Positions 24,168 to 34,622 are shown, numbered from the stretch's first letter. The stretch: DNA of 64,000 nt from Exilibacterium tricleocarpae (GCF_007004655.1 NZ_ML660098.1:1-64000); one strand, 5' to 3'. Notes: generated by a model from the sequence alone, not told the origin. Made by a program: numbers and translations.

Positions 24168-27100
24168 TTATTGAAACGCACGTAACACACCATCACAGGT
24201 ATACACATAAATACTGCCGTCGGTACCGATGGCAAGCGGGCTGGGACTCTCTTCATTGGTAGCGGCCCCAATATCAAAAGACCAGTCCACGGCACCGTTA
24301 TCGGGATCGAGCGCATAAAAAACACCCCGCGCACTGACCACATAAACCCGACCGTCGGCACCGACCGCAGTGGCGGCAGACTGTACAAACGAATCCAACT
24401 GGCGGCGCCAGACCACAGTGCCACCGACGGGATCGATGGCATAAACCGACCCGTTGAGTCCCGCCTCCCAAACCCCCACATAGACGGTGCCATCAGCGCC
24501 GACAGAAGGCGTGGCGCCAATCCCCGCCAGCGACGGATTTCCCATCGCCGTGTCCCACTTCGGGCTGCCATCGGGACCCACCGCATAGAGCCGGGGCGGA
24601 GAGAAAGAACCAAAGTAGAGTGTGCCGTCGGCGGCGATGACCGGCGTCGAACCCGAGCCACCACCCAGGGTGATCTGCCAGCGCTGGGTGCCGTCAGCAG
24701 GATTGATGGCAAACAGATTACCGGCGAAATCGCGGGCGTAGACAGTGCCGTCGGCACCGATATTAACCGAACTGCGGGTTTCTGCGGCCAGGGCAAAAGG
24801 CGCGCTCCATTTTGGTAAACCGTCCGCCGGATTCAAGGCTAACAGCACGCTGGCGCCCCCGTTATCGGTACCCACATAGACAGTACCGTCCGCACCGATG
24901 GCCGGCGACCCGCTCACCGGCGCACCTATGGCATACGACCATTTCTCGCTGCCATCGGCGTTGACGGCATAGACGGTGCCGCCGCTTTCCACTACGTAGA
25001 TACTGCCGTCCTCGGCGATCACCGGCGTAGCGTCGATGCGTGTGCCCACCGTCGTGAATGACCACGCTATCACGCCGTCATCGGGATTGAAGGCATAGAG
25101 TTTGCCCTCGGTTGACGAGCCGGCATAGAGTGTGCCGTCCTCACCCTGCACCACCCCGGGAACAAAGTTATCCGCCACAGCGCAATTGGCCATCGTAAAC
25201 GGGCGCTGCCATTTTAATGCGCCGCTGTTACTGCTCGTATCCGCCGGGATACGCACACCGGTGCCCTGCCTGGAGCCGCGGAAAAATGCCCAGGGCGCAC
25301 CACCGGTATAATGGCGCTGCAGCGATCCGCCGGCCACCAGGCTGCTGTTGTCCACCTCGATATCAATCTGGTAACGGCCCGGCAGCGGTGGTTGCCACTG
25401 CGCTGTAGCGCCACTGGCTACGGTTGCGCCGGCACTCTTCCAGGTATAATCCAGTGCGAGGCCGTCGGGGTCGTAAGCCGTCACGGCCAGCTCAACAGGC
25501 GCCGATGCAGGCGGCAATTCCAGATAGAGACTCTCAAGCACCGGCGCCGTCTCGCCGGCTTTGCTCAGCGGCAGACTCGCGACGGCGCGGTTGCCGCTGT
25601 CATCTTCAACGACCACACTGACATTCGCCGCACCGGCAGCCGCTGGCGCGGTCAGCGTAATGACCTCGCTACCCTGGCCCGAGTCGATAACCCAACTGCC
25701 ATCTGCAGACCACTGGTAACTGAGCATGGATTCGGCGGTGCCACTCAGGTAGAGCCGCGCCGTGGCGCTGTCACCGCTGGCAGCTGGCAACCCCTGCACC
25801 GACAAACCTTCCGTGTAAGTGGTAAGCGCGATAGTAACAGTACCGGTGCTGGTGCGCGGATCGACAGGATCGTTGTCATTCAGCGTATAGTGGAAACTGT
25901 CTGCGGTGACACCGGCTGCCGGCGGCGGCGTGTAAAGCAAGCTGCCGTTGGTGTTGATGGTGACAGAGCCGCCCTGGTCGGTAGCGATGGTCTCCGCGGT
26001 TGCAGTCAAATCGGCATCCGCCGATTCGACATCACTGTCATTGGCCAGCACACCCGGCGCCGCAATCAGGGTGATGATATTGCCCTGCGCGGTAAAATCG
26101 TCATCCACGGCGGTCGGCGCATCATTGACGGCGCTGATGGTCAGCGCGACAGTCGCACTGGCGGTGGCTCCGAGATTGTCGGTCACCGCATAGATAAAAC
26201 TGTCACTGCCGAAGTAATCGGCGGCGGGCGTATAGGTCAAGTTGGGCGCGACGCCGGCGAGCTGCCCGTGCTGCGGGGGCGTGGTTACCGTGTAGGCGAC
26301 CACGGCACCGTCGCTGTCGGCACCCTGCAGGGTAATACTCAGCGGTGAATCTTCCGCGGTGGTCAGGGTGAGGTCGGTAGCACTGGGCGGCAGGTTCTCC
26401 GCACCGGTCAGTATCAGTGTGACCTCGCCGGTAGCGGACAGTGGATCGACCGGGTCATTATCGTTGAGTGTGTACTGGAAACTGTCGGTACTCAAACCTG
26501 TTGTCACGGGCGGTGTATATGTAAAGCCGCCATCGGCGTTGAGCGTGACCGCGCCACCTTGCGCCGTTGCCAGCGTTGCCGCTGTCACGGTCAGCTCCGC
26601 AGGTACCGACTCGATATCGCTGTCATTGGCGAGCACACCGGGTGCCGCGACGGTGGTCAAAGTATTTCTCGCGGCATTAAAACTATCCGCGGCGGCGGTC
26701 GGCGCATCGTTGACGGCATTGATCGTCAGGGTGACGGTGGCCGAAGCGATGGCACCAATACTATCGGTTACCTCATAGACAAAGCTGTCGCTGCCGAAGT
26801 AATCGGCGGCGGGCGTATAAATCAAGTTGGGCGCGACGCCGGCGAGCTGCCCGTGCTGCGGGGGCGTGGTTACCGTGTAGGCGACCACAGCACCGTCGCT
26901 GTCGGTACCCTGCAGGGTAATACTCAGCGGTGAATCTTCCGCGGTGGTCAGGGTGAGGTCGGTAGCACTGGGCGGCAGGTTCTCCGCACCGGTCAGTATC
27001 AGTGTGACCTCGCCGGTAGCGGACAGTGGATCGACCGGGTCATTATCGTTAAGCGTGTACTGGAAGCTGTCCGTAGTCAAACCGGCCGTCGGCGGTGGCG

Positions 27101-29435
27101 TATACGTAAAACCGCCATCGGCGTTGAGCGTGACCGCGCCACCTTGCGCCGTTGCCAGTGTCACTGCCGTAACGGTCAGCGCTGCAGGCGTCGACTCGAT
27201 ATCGCTGTCATTGGCAAGCACGCCGGGTGCCGCCACCGTGGTCAAGGCATTTCTCGCGGCATTAAAACTATCCGCGGCGGCCGTCGGCGCATCGTTGACG
27301 GCATTGACCGTCAGGGTGACGGTGGCCGAAGCGATGGCACCAATACTATCGGTCACCTCATAGACAAAGCTGTCGCTGCCGAAGTAATCGGCGTCGGGCG
27401 TATAAGTCAGATCGGGAGCGACGCCGGTCAGCCGCCCGTGTTGCGGGGGCGTGGTCACCGTATAGGTCGCCACGGCACCGTCGCTGTCGGCACCCTGCAG
27501 GGTAATACTCAGCGGTGAATCTTCCGCGGTGGTCAGGGTGAGATCGGTGGCACTGGGCGGCAGGTTCTCCGCACCGGTCAGTATCAGTGTGACCTCGCCG
27601 GTAGCGGACAGTGGATCGACAGGGTCATTATCGTTGAGCGTGTACTGGAAGCTGTCCGTAGTCAAACCGGCCGTCGGCGGTGGCGTATACGTAAAACCGC
27701 CATCGGCGTTGAGGGTGACAACGCCATCCTGCGCCGTTGCCAGCGTCGTCGCCGTAACGGTCAGCGTCGCAGCTGCTGACTCGATATCGCTGTCATTGGC
27801 AAGCACGCCGGGTGCCGCCACCGTGGTCAAGGCATTTCTCACGGCATTAAAACTATCCGCGGCGGCCGTCGGCGCATCGTTGACAGTGCTGACAGTAATT
27901 CTGACAGTGCCCGTGGCAGTCGCGCCGACATCATCGGTAACCCGGTACGTGAAGCTGTCGTCGCCGAAATAATCAGGTTGCGGCGTGTAAGTCAGGTTGG
28001 GCGCCGAGCCGGTCAGGCGGCCGCGGGTCGGTGGCACAGTTACCGCGTAAGAAACAATGACACCATCGCCGTCTTCGCCCCTGAGGGTGACACCGAGTGG
28101 CTGGTCCTCAGGGGTGGCGAGATTGAGGTCGACGGCAGTTGGACGCTGATTTTCCGCACCTGTCAGTATCAGCGTCACCCTGCCGGTACTAAATCGCGCA
28201 CCGGTGGGATCATTGTCGCTCAAGGTGTACTGAAAACTGTCCTCGGCTACACCCGCTGTGAGCGGCGGGCTATAAATAAAACCGCCCCGGCTATCGAGAT
28301 TGACGGAACCTCCGCGGGCGGTGGTGATGGTCTGCGCTGTGACCGTCAGGCTCGCAGGCGCCGACTCGATATCACTGTCGTTGGCCAGAACCCCGGGCGC
28401 GGCAACAACCGTCGGTTTATTTCTGGCAACCGTAAAACTGTCGTCAAGCGCAACCGGTGCGTCATTGACCGGGGTGATGGTAATTGTAACCGTGGCCGTG
28501 GACGTCGCACCGGCATTGTCCGTCACGCCGTAAACAAAACTGTCGCTGCCGAAATAATTGGCGGCGGGGGTGTAGGTCATTGCCGGCGCCGCACCACTCA
28601 GACGACCGCGGGTCGGTGGTGTAATTACGGAATAGGCGGTAACCACACCATCGGCGTCCTCCCCCTGCAACAGTATACTGAGCGATGTATCCTCGCTGGT
28701 TGTCAGCGCCAGGTCGCGGGCCAGCGGCGGTTGGTTGCCGGTGTCTGTCAACACCAGTGTAACGCGGGCAGTCGCGGATTGGGGCGCAGTGGGGTGGTTG
28801 TCACTGACCGTGTACTCAAAGCTGTCTTCGGTTAACCCTACCGTGGAAGGCGGTGTGTAGGTAAAGCCCCCATCCACAGCCATGGTCACAGTGCCGCCCT
28901 CACGGGTATCCAGGGTCGCCGCGGCGGTGGTCAGATCGGTACTGGCTGAATCGATATCACTGTCATTACTCAACACACCAGGCGCGGCAATGGTGGTCGA
29001 TGTGTATCCCGCTACCGTATAGCTGTCGTCAACCGCCACCGGCGCGTCATTGACGGCGGTGACCTCAATACTAACGGTCGCGGAGGAGACCGCGCCGGCA
29101 TTGTCAGTCAATCGGTATACAAAACTGTCGCTGCCGAAAAAATCGGCATCGGGTATATAAAGCAGATCGGGGGCTACGCCTTCCAGCGTTCCGTGCACCG
29201 GCGCGGTGACTACAGAGTGATAGGTAATAAAACCGTCACTGTCCGTACCCGGCAAAGTAATGCTCAGGGGCGTATCCTCCGCCGTTGTCAGCGCCAGTGG
29301 AGGGGCTTGCGGCGGTTGATTCTCAGCCGGACCATTGTCGTCACAGGCCGCCAGCAGGACCAGCATCGACAGCACCGCCCATCGCTTTAAGAGCCGATTT
29401 TTGTGCTGTTTAATCTGTCTCAGTTTTACTAACAT
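24168..29435 (-). CDS. giant surface lipoprotein with six cadherin-like modules and a PQQ-type propeller
   Basis: 1755 residues. The signal sequence ends in the lipobox LVLLAAC, so it is a lipoprotein, probably outer-membrane. Residues ~38-1205 are six modules of ~195 residues. Each has two Ig/cadherin-like domains with acidic calcium-type motifs (DxDG, VNDAP, ANDSDIES). Modules 4-6 are almost identical. Two further Ig-like domains (~1205-1395) follow. The C-terminal ~350 residues repeat ADGTVYVG...ALNPADG...W, a PQQ-like beta-propeller. Such proteins mediate adhesion or ligand binding at the surface. It ends 61 bp before the first tail gene on the same strand, so it may be co-transcribed with the injection system, but a functional link is unproven. 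Confidence 0.85.
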   Translation of the reverse strand: MLVKLRQIKQHKNRLLKRWAVLSMLVLLAACDDNGPAENQPPQAPPLALTTAEDTPLSITLPGTDSDGFITYHSVVTAPVHGTLEGVAPDLLYIPDADFFGSDSFVYRLTDNAGAVSSATVSIEVTAVNDAPVAVDDSYTVAGYTSTTIAAPGVLSNDSDIDSASTDLTTAAATLDTREGGTVTMAVDGGFTYTPPSTVGLTEDSFEYTVSDNHPTAPQSATARVTLVLTDTGNQPPLARDLALTTSEDTSLSILLQGEDADGVVTAYSVITPPTRGRLSGAAPAMTYTPAANYFGSDSFVYGVTDNAGATSTATVTITITPVNDAPVALDDSFTVARNKPTVVAAPGVLANDSDIESAPASLTVTAQTITTARGGSVNLDSRGGFIYSPPLTAGVAEDSFQYTLSDNDPTGARFSTGRVTLILTGAENQRPTAVDLNLATPEDQPLGVTLRGEDGDGVIVSYAVTVPPTRGRLTGSAPNLTYTPQPDYFGDDSFTYRVTDDVGATATGTVRITVSTVNDAPTAAADSFNAVRNALTTVAAPGVLANDSDIESAAATLTVTATTLATAQDGVVTLNADGGFTYTPPPTAGLTTDSFQYTLNDNDPVDPLSATGEVTLILTGAENLPPSATDLTLTTAEDSPLSITLQGADSDGAVATYTVTTPPQHGRLTGVAPDLTYTPDADYFGSDSFVYEVTDSIGAIASATVTLTVNAVNDAPTAAADSFNAARNALTTVAAPGVLANDSDIESTPAALTVTAVTLATAQGGAVTLNADGGFTYTPPPTAGLTTDSFQYTLNDNDPVDPLSATGEVTLILTGAENLPPSATDLTLTTAEDSPLSITLQGTDSDGAVVAYTVTTPPQHGQLAGVAPNLIYTPAADYFGSDSFVYEVTDSIGAIASATVTLTINAVNDAPTAAADSFNAARNTLTTVAAPGVLANDSDIESVPAELTVTAATLATAQGGAVTLNADGGFTYTPPVTTGLSTDSFQYTLNDNDPVDPLSATGEVTLILTGAENLPPSATDLTLTTAEDSPLSITLQGADSDGAVVAYTVTTPPQHGQLAGVAPNLTYTPAADYFGSDSFIYAVTDNLGATASATVALTISAVNDAPTAVDDDFTAQGNIITLIAAPGVLANDSDVESADADLTATAETIATDQGGSVTINTNGSLLYTPPPAAGVTADSFHYTLNDNDPVDPRTSTGTVTIALTTYTEGLSVQGLPAASGDSATARLYLSGTAESMLSYQWSADGSWVIDSGQGSEVITLTAPAAAGAANVSVVVEDDSGNRAVASLPLSKAGETAPVLESLYLELPPASAPVELAVTAYDPDGLALDYTWKSAGATVASGATAQWQPPLPGRYQIDIEVDNSSLVAGGSLQRHYTGGAPWAFFRGSRQGTGVRIPADTSSNSGALKWQRPFTMANCAVADNFVPGVVQGEDGTLYAGSSTEGKLYAFNPDDGVIAWSFTTVGTRIDATPVIAEDGSIYVVESGGTVYAVNADGSEKWSYAIGAPVSGSPAIGADGTVYVGTDNGGASVLLALNPADGLPKWSAPFALAAETRSSVNIGADGTVYARDFAGNLFAINPADGTQRWQITLGGGSGSTPVIAADGTLYFGSFSPPRLYAVGPDGSPKWDTAMGNPSLAGIGATPSVGADGTVYVGVWEAGLNGSVYAIDPVGGTVVWRRQLDSFVQSAATAVGADGRVYVVSARGVFYALDPDNGAVDWSFDIGAATNEESPSPLAIGTDGSIYVYTCDGVLRAFQ
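26200..27950 (-). repeat. near-identical 585-bp tandem repeats within the giant lipoprotein gene
   Basis: Long stretches recur with exactly 585 bp spacing; for example the same ~140-bp block begins at 26359, 26944 and 27529. They encode modules 4-6. The high identity compared with the diverged modules 1-3 implies recent duplication or ongoing gene conversion. Limits are approximate. Confidence 0.85.
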
Positions 29436-29991
29436 TTCAACCTGTGTTTTTAAAAGACAAAGGGACCCCGCTGCACGGGCATACAGCTAACGGTGAAGAA
29501 GCGGGAACTCTGTATAAAACGATTAAACGGTCGTGCTGAAGACCGGTTTTATATAGTCGACATACGGTTGTTTACTGACTTGATCCCGTCAAAATCAAAC
29601 CGATCTCTATTCGGCAAATGGGAAACACCAACCGCCTGATCCATCACCACCCCCTTTGGCACACGCTGACCCCAAGTAAGTACACCCGAGCTTTGTAGTG
29701 CAGAAACAGCCTGCAGCGGGCAGAATGTCTGGATGTCAGGGGATAATATAGCGCCCGACCCGGGCCGCCAAGATAGGTAAACACCCCATTTTTACCCCGG
29801 CGGCAAGGTGCCGCAAAAGGAGATGAGAGGAGATGAGAGATGAGAGAGAGATGAGGGGTCAAATCTTGACTAATAGTATTTGGGTCTACAACGATACTTT
29901 TGTCAGCTTAGAAAGGGGTGTAGCATGCCTTGCGGTTAAGTATTAACTATTAGTCAAGACTTGACCCCCTCCCCTCTTTTACATCGGTGCA
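29436..29991. other. gene-free interval with promoter region and an inverted repeat
   Basis: No credible gene. It should hold the promoter of the giant lipoprotein (minus strand). A purine-rich GAGATGAGA tract lies at about 29818-29854. A nearly perfect 23-bp inverted repeat follows: GGGGTCAAATCTTGAC... at 29855-29877 with its complement at 29946-29968, one mismatch. The repeat resembles REP-type palindromes, and also faces the stop of the serine hydrolase, so it could act as a terminator. Confidence 0.5.
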
Positions 29992-31245
29992 CTAACAGGC
30001 GTCATCGCGCCGGAACAGGTCGTGCCTGGGCCAGCTATCGACCGAGCGGACAATTCGCCACATTTCCCGGTTAAAGGCTTCATACAATGCCCTGCCAGCC
30101 GGCAATCTGCGATTGAAGTGGGCCGCCCAGGCGATACCGTCGGCGGTTCTCAACATAATCGCCGCCGAGCCGGAGTTTGAGGAGCCGTTGTGATACCAGT
30201 GGTGGCCGCTGCGCTTTTTTTGAACCCGCCAACCCAGTCCGTACCAAAAGCCTTCTCTGTCGTGCTCGGGAAAATCCTGCCTTGCCAGCATCCGGCGCAC
30301 CGTCGCCGCCCGCAAAATAGCCGGTGATCGCTGCCCATCGACATGATTGACGAACCTGACAATATCGACAGTCGAAGCAATCCACGCCCCCGCCGCTCCC
30401 CAACCCTCGTGATGGCGACCGGCATAGGGGAAGGGGCCGGGCGGCTCTCCGGCCAACACCGAACGCACCGGCGGTCTCCCCGCCAGGTCATAATAGGTTA
30501 CTTCATTTACCTTTTTTTGCGATTTCAAGGTCGCGCCAAACTGCATGCAGTGGATACCAACAGGTGCGAGAATAGTCTTCTTGACATAGGCATCAAACGG
30601 CATGGACGTCACTTTTTCGACGACCAGCCCCAACAGCGCATAGCCGTAATTTGAATACTTGAAACGTTTGCCGGCAGTATGCAGCAAGGGCCGCGTTTTC
30701 ATATAACCGACCACATACGCAAAGGGCGGTGGATGGGCGATGGAAAACAGCCGGCTGATATCCCTGGAAACGGGCGGTTGCATCGGCGAGCTGATGCGCC
30801 CGGATGCATTATAGATCGCCTGGCCACTCGAATGACGCAGCAGATCCTCAATGGTGATAGCGTCTATTGCGGGGTTGACTGTTGCACCCGCCGGCAGCGG
30901 CACCTCACCAACAAGACGATAAACCCGGTCGGACAGCCGCAATCTACCCTGCTCCACCAGCTTTAAAACGGCCACGGCGGCAATCGGTTTTGACACGCTG
31001 CCAATGCGGAACAGGTGCTGCGGCCGCATGGCCTCCCTGGCTTCACTATCGGCGTAACCAAAGCCTTTGGCGTATACCAGGCGCCCGTCTTTGGTTACAG
31101 CCAGGGTAGCACCCGGTACATCGTGCTCCCGCAACAGCCGGCTCATTAAATCGTCGAGTTGGCGGGGCAAAGACTGCGCTGACAAAGCGGCGGACTGTCC
31201 GCAAAGCGAGAGCAATATCAACAAATGCCGAATCATCAATTTCAC
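29992..31245 (-). CDS. exported serine hydrolase, beta-lactamase/class C (S12) family
   Basis: 417 residues with signal peptide (MIRHLLILLSLCGQSAALSAQ). S12 motifs are present: catalytic S83 and K86 in GSVSK, YSNYGYALLG supplying the YxN tyrosine, and HHWYHNGSSNSG as the third box with HNG in place of KTG. Members act on peptides, D-amino-acid esters or beta-lactams; substrate cannot be told. It starts 18 bp after the ABC permease stop, so it is the last gene of the exporter operon. That context suggests it processes the exported compound in the periplasm. Confidence 0.88.
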   Translation of the reverse strand: MKLMIRHLLILLSLCGQSAALSAQSLPRQLDDLMSRLLREHDVPGATLAVTKDGRLVYAKGFGYADSEAREAMRPQHLFRIGSVSKPIAAVAVLKLVEQGRLRLSDRVYRLVGEVPLPAGATVNPAIDAITIEDLLRHSSGQAIYNASGRISSPMQPPVSRDISRLFSIAHPPPFAYVVGYMKTRPLLHTAGKRFKYSNYGYALLGLVVEKVTSMPFDAYVKKTILAPVGIHCMQFGATLKSQKKVNEVTYYDLAGRPPVRSVLAGEPPGPFPYAGRHHEGWGAAGAWIASTVDIVRFVNHVDGQRSPAILRAATVRRMLARQDFPEHDREGFWYGLGWRVQKKRSGHHWYHNGSSNSGSAAIMLRTADGIAWAAHFNRRLPAGRALYEAFNREMWRIVRSVDSWPRHDLFRRDDAC

Positions 31246-31263
31246 ATATCGCCTCGAATCAGG

Positions 31264-33696
31264 TTATTCATACCGCAATGAACGCGCCGGTGTCGTCCTG
31301 GCTATATTAATAGCATGCCCCGCCACAATAGCCCAGGCCGTCAACACGCCCAGGGCACTGGCGAGGAGTATAACCGGTAGGGTAAAGTCGATGCGCTCCG
31401 GAAAGAAGTCGAGATAGATACTGGACGCCAGGTAAGCCAGCGGTGTGGCGACCAAAAGCGACCAGATCACCGGCAGGGAAAACTGCCAGATCAACAACCG
31501 TACAATCTGGCTTACACTCGCCCCCATGACCTTGCGAATACCAATTTCCCGGGTGCGGCGCTGTGCCATAAACGCCGCCAGCCCAAATAAGCCGATCAGG
31601 GCCAGCGACAGCGCGACACCGGCAAACGCCGCCAACACATTGTTGATGCCCTCGGGGAAGCGAAAGAAAAGATTGAAATAAAAATCCAGGAACGTCCTTT
31701 GAATCGGATAATCCCCGACGACCTGATCCCAGACCGCGTCGATATCGCTCAATGTCTGGTTTAAGTCATGGCCGCTCACCCTGAGCGACGCGAAGGAGTA
31801 ACTATCCGGTTGCATCAGAAATGTCATCGGCGCTATCGCAGAGTGCGCACCGTCGAAATAGTGATCCGGCACCAGGCCGATAACCGTGTACTCAAAGGTT
31901 TGTCCGTCTTCGTCATTCGCTAATTTATAAAAAGATTTACCGATAACCTCCCTACCTTCGTCAAAACCCAGCTTTTTCGCAGCCAGCCGATTGACGATGA
32001 CATTGACCCGTCCGACCTCTTCTCTATATAGGTCGTTGGCAACCGTTTCGTCAAACGGGCGCCCGGCCAACAGCTCAATATCATACGCCGCCATAAAGTC
32101 GGTATCGACAGATATGATTTTTGTGTCGAAGCTGAGGGTCTCGTCCCCTGAAACAGGGGTGACCTCCGCCGAGAGGCCGCCGCTGTTGTAGGGCACATCA
32201 TTGGAAAAAGTCACAGCCTGCACGCCGTCGATTCGACTCAACTCCCGCTGCAGGGTATCGTGTTTGGGTACGACTCCCTCTGTATTGATGCGTTTTAAAA
32301 TCACAGTCTGGGCTTTGAGAAAGGTGCTGCTGATCTCCTTTATCTTCTCGTTTTGGAAATAGATAATCATCACCATCGCCAGCATAAAGATTGAAATGGC
32401 AAACTGTGCAGCGATCATAAAAGCCCGGAACCGATTCCCCCTGCGCCCTTTCATCACGACATTGCGCAAGCCTTCAATGGGGTTCAAGCGGGAAATCAGG
32501 AAAGCCGGATAAGCACCCGCAAGCAAGCCTACCAGCAAGGTAACCAGCACCAGCCCGGGCAGAATCCCCAGATAGTCGAGCGCCAGCCCCTTGCCGGCCC
32601 AGCCGTTAAACGCCGGCACCAGCAGTTCAATACCGGCGAGTGCAAGCAGCATCGCGAAAGCAGCGAGGCTCAGACTTTCAATCAGAAACTGGCTCAATAG
32701 CTGCAAGCGTGTCGCACCCAGCGTTTTTCGCAATCCGACTTCACGACTGCGCCCGAAACTCTGCGCCGTCGCCAGGTTGGTATAGTTGAGACAAGCGACG
32801 ACCAGAATCAGCAGTCCCAGCAACTGAATCGACTCCAGCACCGGAAAACCAAACGCATCCCATATTTGCGTATTGACCTCAACGAGCGGGCGCACTTTCA
32901 AGGCGCTGATAAGCTCATGCTCATCCTCCGGCGCATGGCGTTCAGCGACGGCGTCGACCTGGTTTTGCAGCCACTGCCGATCTCGGTTTTCCGGCAGCAG
33001 GATGTAGGTCATGTTGTAGGGAGAAAGCCCTTTCCAGCTTCCCGCCATATCAAACCCCTCGAGGGCAACCAACGCTTGCAGTGACGCGATAGCGGCCAGA
33101 TCATTGTCGGGGAGAAAAGAGGTGTTGAAATGGCTGTCCAGGGCCACATCCTCGATGACCGCCGCAATATGCATATCGTACTTGTGATTCAGAGAGACCA
33201 CCTCTCCGAGCACATCGGCATGGCCAAATAATTTTTTGGCGGTCGAGACCGTGACGATAAGGCCGCGGGGATTGTTCACAGCGGTCGAGTCACCGTGCAG
33301 ATAACGAAAGTCGAAAATATCCGTAAAACCGGCCTCGACAAAGCGAATACCCTGGTAGTAGTGGCTGTTATCGACGGTAACAATGGGGGCCCTGTAAATA
33401 GACCGCGCCACGACTTCCGCCTCTTCGATTTCCAGATCAAACAGCGGCCCGTAAGTCGTTTTGACATTCGGGTACTCCAGGATGCCGGTTCCGGCAGCGG
33501 GCGCGAAGATGCTGCCGACGATAAACGTGCGATCACGCTCGGAAAACATATTGTCGTGATCTTTCTCATAGTCAATGACCATGGAGCCGAACAGAAAAAT
33601 CGTCAAGCCCAGCGCCAGCCCCAGGATATTGATAAGCGCATAGAGGCGGTACTTGGCCAAATACCTCAGCGCCAGTTTTATATAGATGGATATCAT
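31264..33696 (-). CDS. MacB/FtsX-type ABC transporter permease
   Basis: 810 residues with two copies of the MacB periplasmic core plus FtsX transmembrane unit. TM1 lies near residue 25 (LYALINILGLALGLTIFLFG), followed by a large periplasmic domain, then three TMs (~285-390) with the motif RSREVGLRKTLGATRLQLLSQFLIES. The second half ends with RRTREIGIRKVMGASVSQIVRLLIW and two TMs. This duplicated architecture is typical of exporters that transmit ATPase motion to the periplasm. It is preceded by its ATPase and adaptor genes and followed by the serine hydrolase. Confidence 0.92.
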   Translation of the reverse strand: MISIYIKLALRYLAKYRLYALINILGLALGLTIFLFGSMVIDYEKDHDNMFSERDRTFIVGSIFAPAAGTGILEYPNVKTTYGPLFDLEIEEAEVVARSIYRAPIVTVDNSHYYQGIRFVEAGFTDIFDFRYLHGDSTAVNNPRGLIVTVSTAKKLFGHADVLGEVVSLNHKYDMHIAAVIEDVALDSHFNTSFLPDNDLAAIASLQALVALEGFDMAGSWKGLSPYNMTYILLPENRDRQWLQNQVDAVAERHAPEDEHELISALKVRPLVEVNTQIWDAFGFPVLESIQLLGLLILVVACLNYTNLATAQSFGRSREVGLRKTLGATRLQLLSQFLIESLSLAAFAMLLALAGIELLVPAFNGWAGKGLALDYLGILPGLVLVTLLVGLLAGAYPAFLISRLNPIEGLRNVVMKGRRGNRFRAFMIAAQFAISIFMLAMVMIIYFQNEKIKEISSTFLKAQTVILKRINTEGVVPKHDTLQRELSRIDGVQAVTFSNDVPYNSGGLSAEVTPVSGDETLSFDTKIISVDTDFMAAYDIELLAGRPFDETVANDLYREEVGRVNVIVNRLAAKKLGFDEGREVIGKSFYKLANDEDGQTFEYTVIGLVPDHYFDGAHSAIAPMTFLMQPDSYSFASLRVSGHDLNQTLSDIDAVWDQVVGDYPIQRTFLDFYFNLFFRFPEGINNVLAAFAGVALSLALIGLFGLAAFMAQRRTREIGIRKVMGASVSQIVRLLIWQFSLPVIWSLLVATPLAYLASSIYLDFFPERIDFTLPVILLASALGVLTAWAIVAGHAINIARTTPARSLRYE

Positions 33697-33716
33697 TCGC
33701 TATCTCCTGGACTTCG

Positions 33717-34400
33717 TCAGCAAGCTGCGCGCAGACTTTCTGTCACTACATGGCCATCAAAAAGATTGATCGTTCGGCGGGCATAATCGGCGTGGGTCGC
33801 CGAGTGGGTCACCATCGCAATGGTGGTGCCTTCGTCGTTCAACATCCGCAGCATATCCATCACCTCCTGCCCGTGGGCGCTGTCGAGGTTGCCGGTGGGC
33901 TCATCCGCCAGGATCAACGCCTGGTTGCCGACCACCGCCCGGGCCACGGCCACCCGCTGCTGCTGGCCGCCGGAAAGCTGTCCGGGCATATGCCTGGCGC
34001 GGTGGGCAATGCCCACCTTATCCATCACCTCGGCGACCCGCTGTTTGCGCCTGCGGCTGCCGACATCGTGATAAAGCAGCGCCAGCTCGATATTTTCCTC
34101 GACCGATAAATCATCGATCAGGTTAAAATTTTGAAAGATAAAACCGATATTTTGCTTGCGAATTCGCCCCAGTTCCCTCTCACCAAGTCCGGTGACATCC
34201 CGCTCCATAAACTCATAGCGTCCGCTGCTGGTTTCATCCAACAGGCCAATGATATTGAGCAAGGTGGACTTACCACACCCGGATGGCCCCATAATGGCCA
34301 CAAACTCGCCCGCGTTGATCTCGATATTCACCGCGTTCAAGGCGACGGTTTCAACTTCGTCGGTGCGATAGATTTTGGAAACGTCTTGTAATTTCAACAT
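33717..34400 (-). CDS. MacB/LolD-type ABC transporter ATP-binding protein
   Basis: 227 residues from ATG 34400, placed after GGGAAAA and matching the family start MLKLQDVSKIY. Walker A GPSGCGKST, Q-loop FQNFNLID, signature LSGGQQQRVAVARA, Walker B ALILADEPTG and switch histidine in MVTHS are all intact. It ends 20 bp before the permease gene. Together they form an exporter of MacB type. Confidence 0.95.
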   Translation of the reverse strand: MLKLQDVSKIYRTDEVETVALNAVNIEINAGEFVAIMGPSGCGKSTLLNIIGLLDETSSGRYEFMERDVTGLGERELGRIRKQNIGFIFQNFNLIDDLSVEENIELALLYHDVGSRRRKQRVAEVMDKVGIAHRARHMPGQLSGGQQQRVAVARAVVGNQALILADEPTGNLDSAHGQEVMDMLRMLNDEGTTIAMVTHSATHADYARRTINLFDGHVVTESLRAAC

Positions 34401-34622
34401 GGTGTTTTCCCACTGAGTACAATGATTCAAAAGTCGGGATCGACAGCTATTTCATAACGGCCGGGTCATTGTGGTGCCAGTCAATAACTCAGACAGTGTG
34501 TTTGTTTTCGTTAAACAAAGATAACCACCCCAATCACACTTCCTTAGGCGTAGGCGTGCCAATTGACCGGTCTGCCGCTGTATAAAATTCACCTTGCCAC
34601 GCACGCCGTTACGAAATAGCGC

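Noticed and set aside
25311-28835. Several long plus-strand frames
   Set aside because: They mirror the repeated modules of the giant lipoprotein and repeat every 585 bp because the real gene does.
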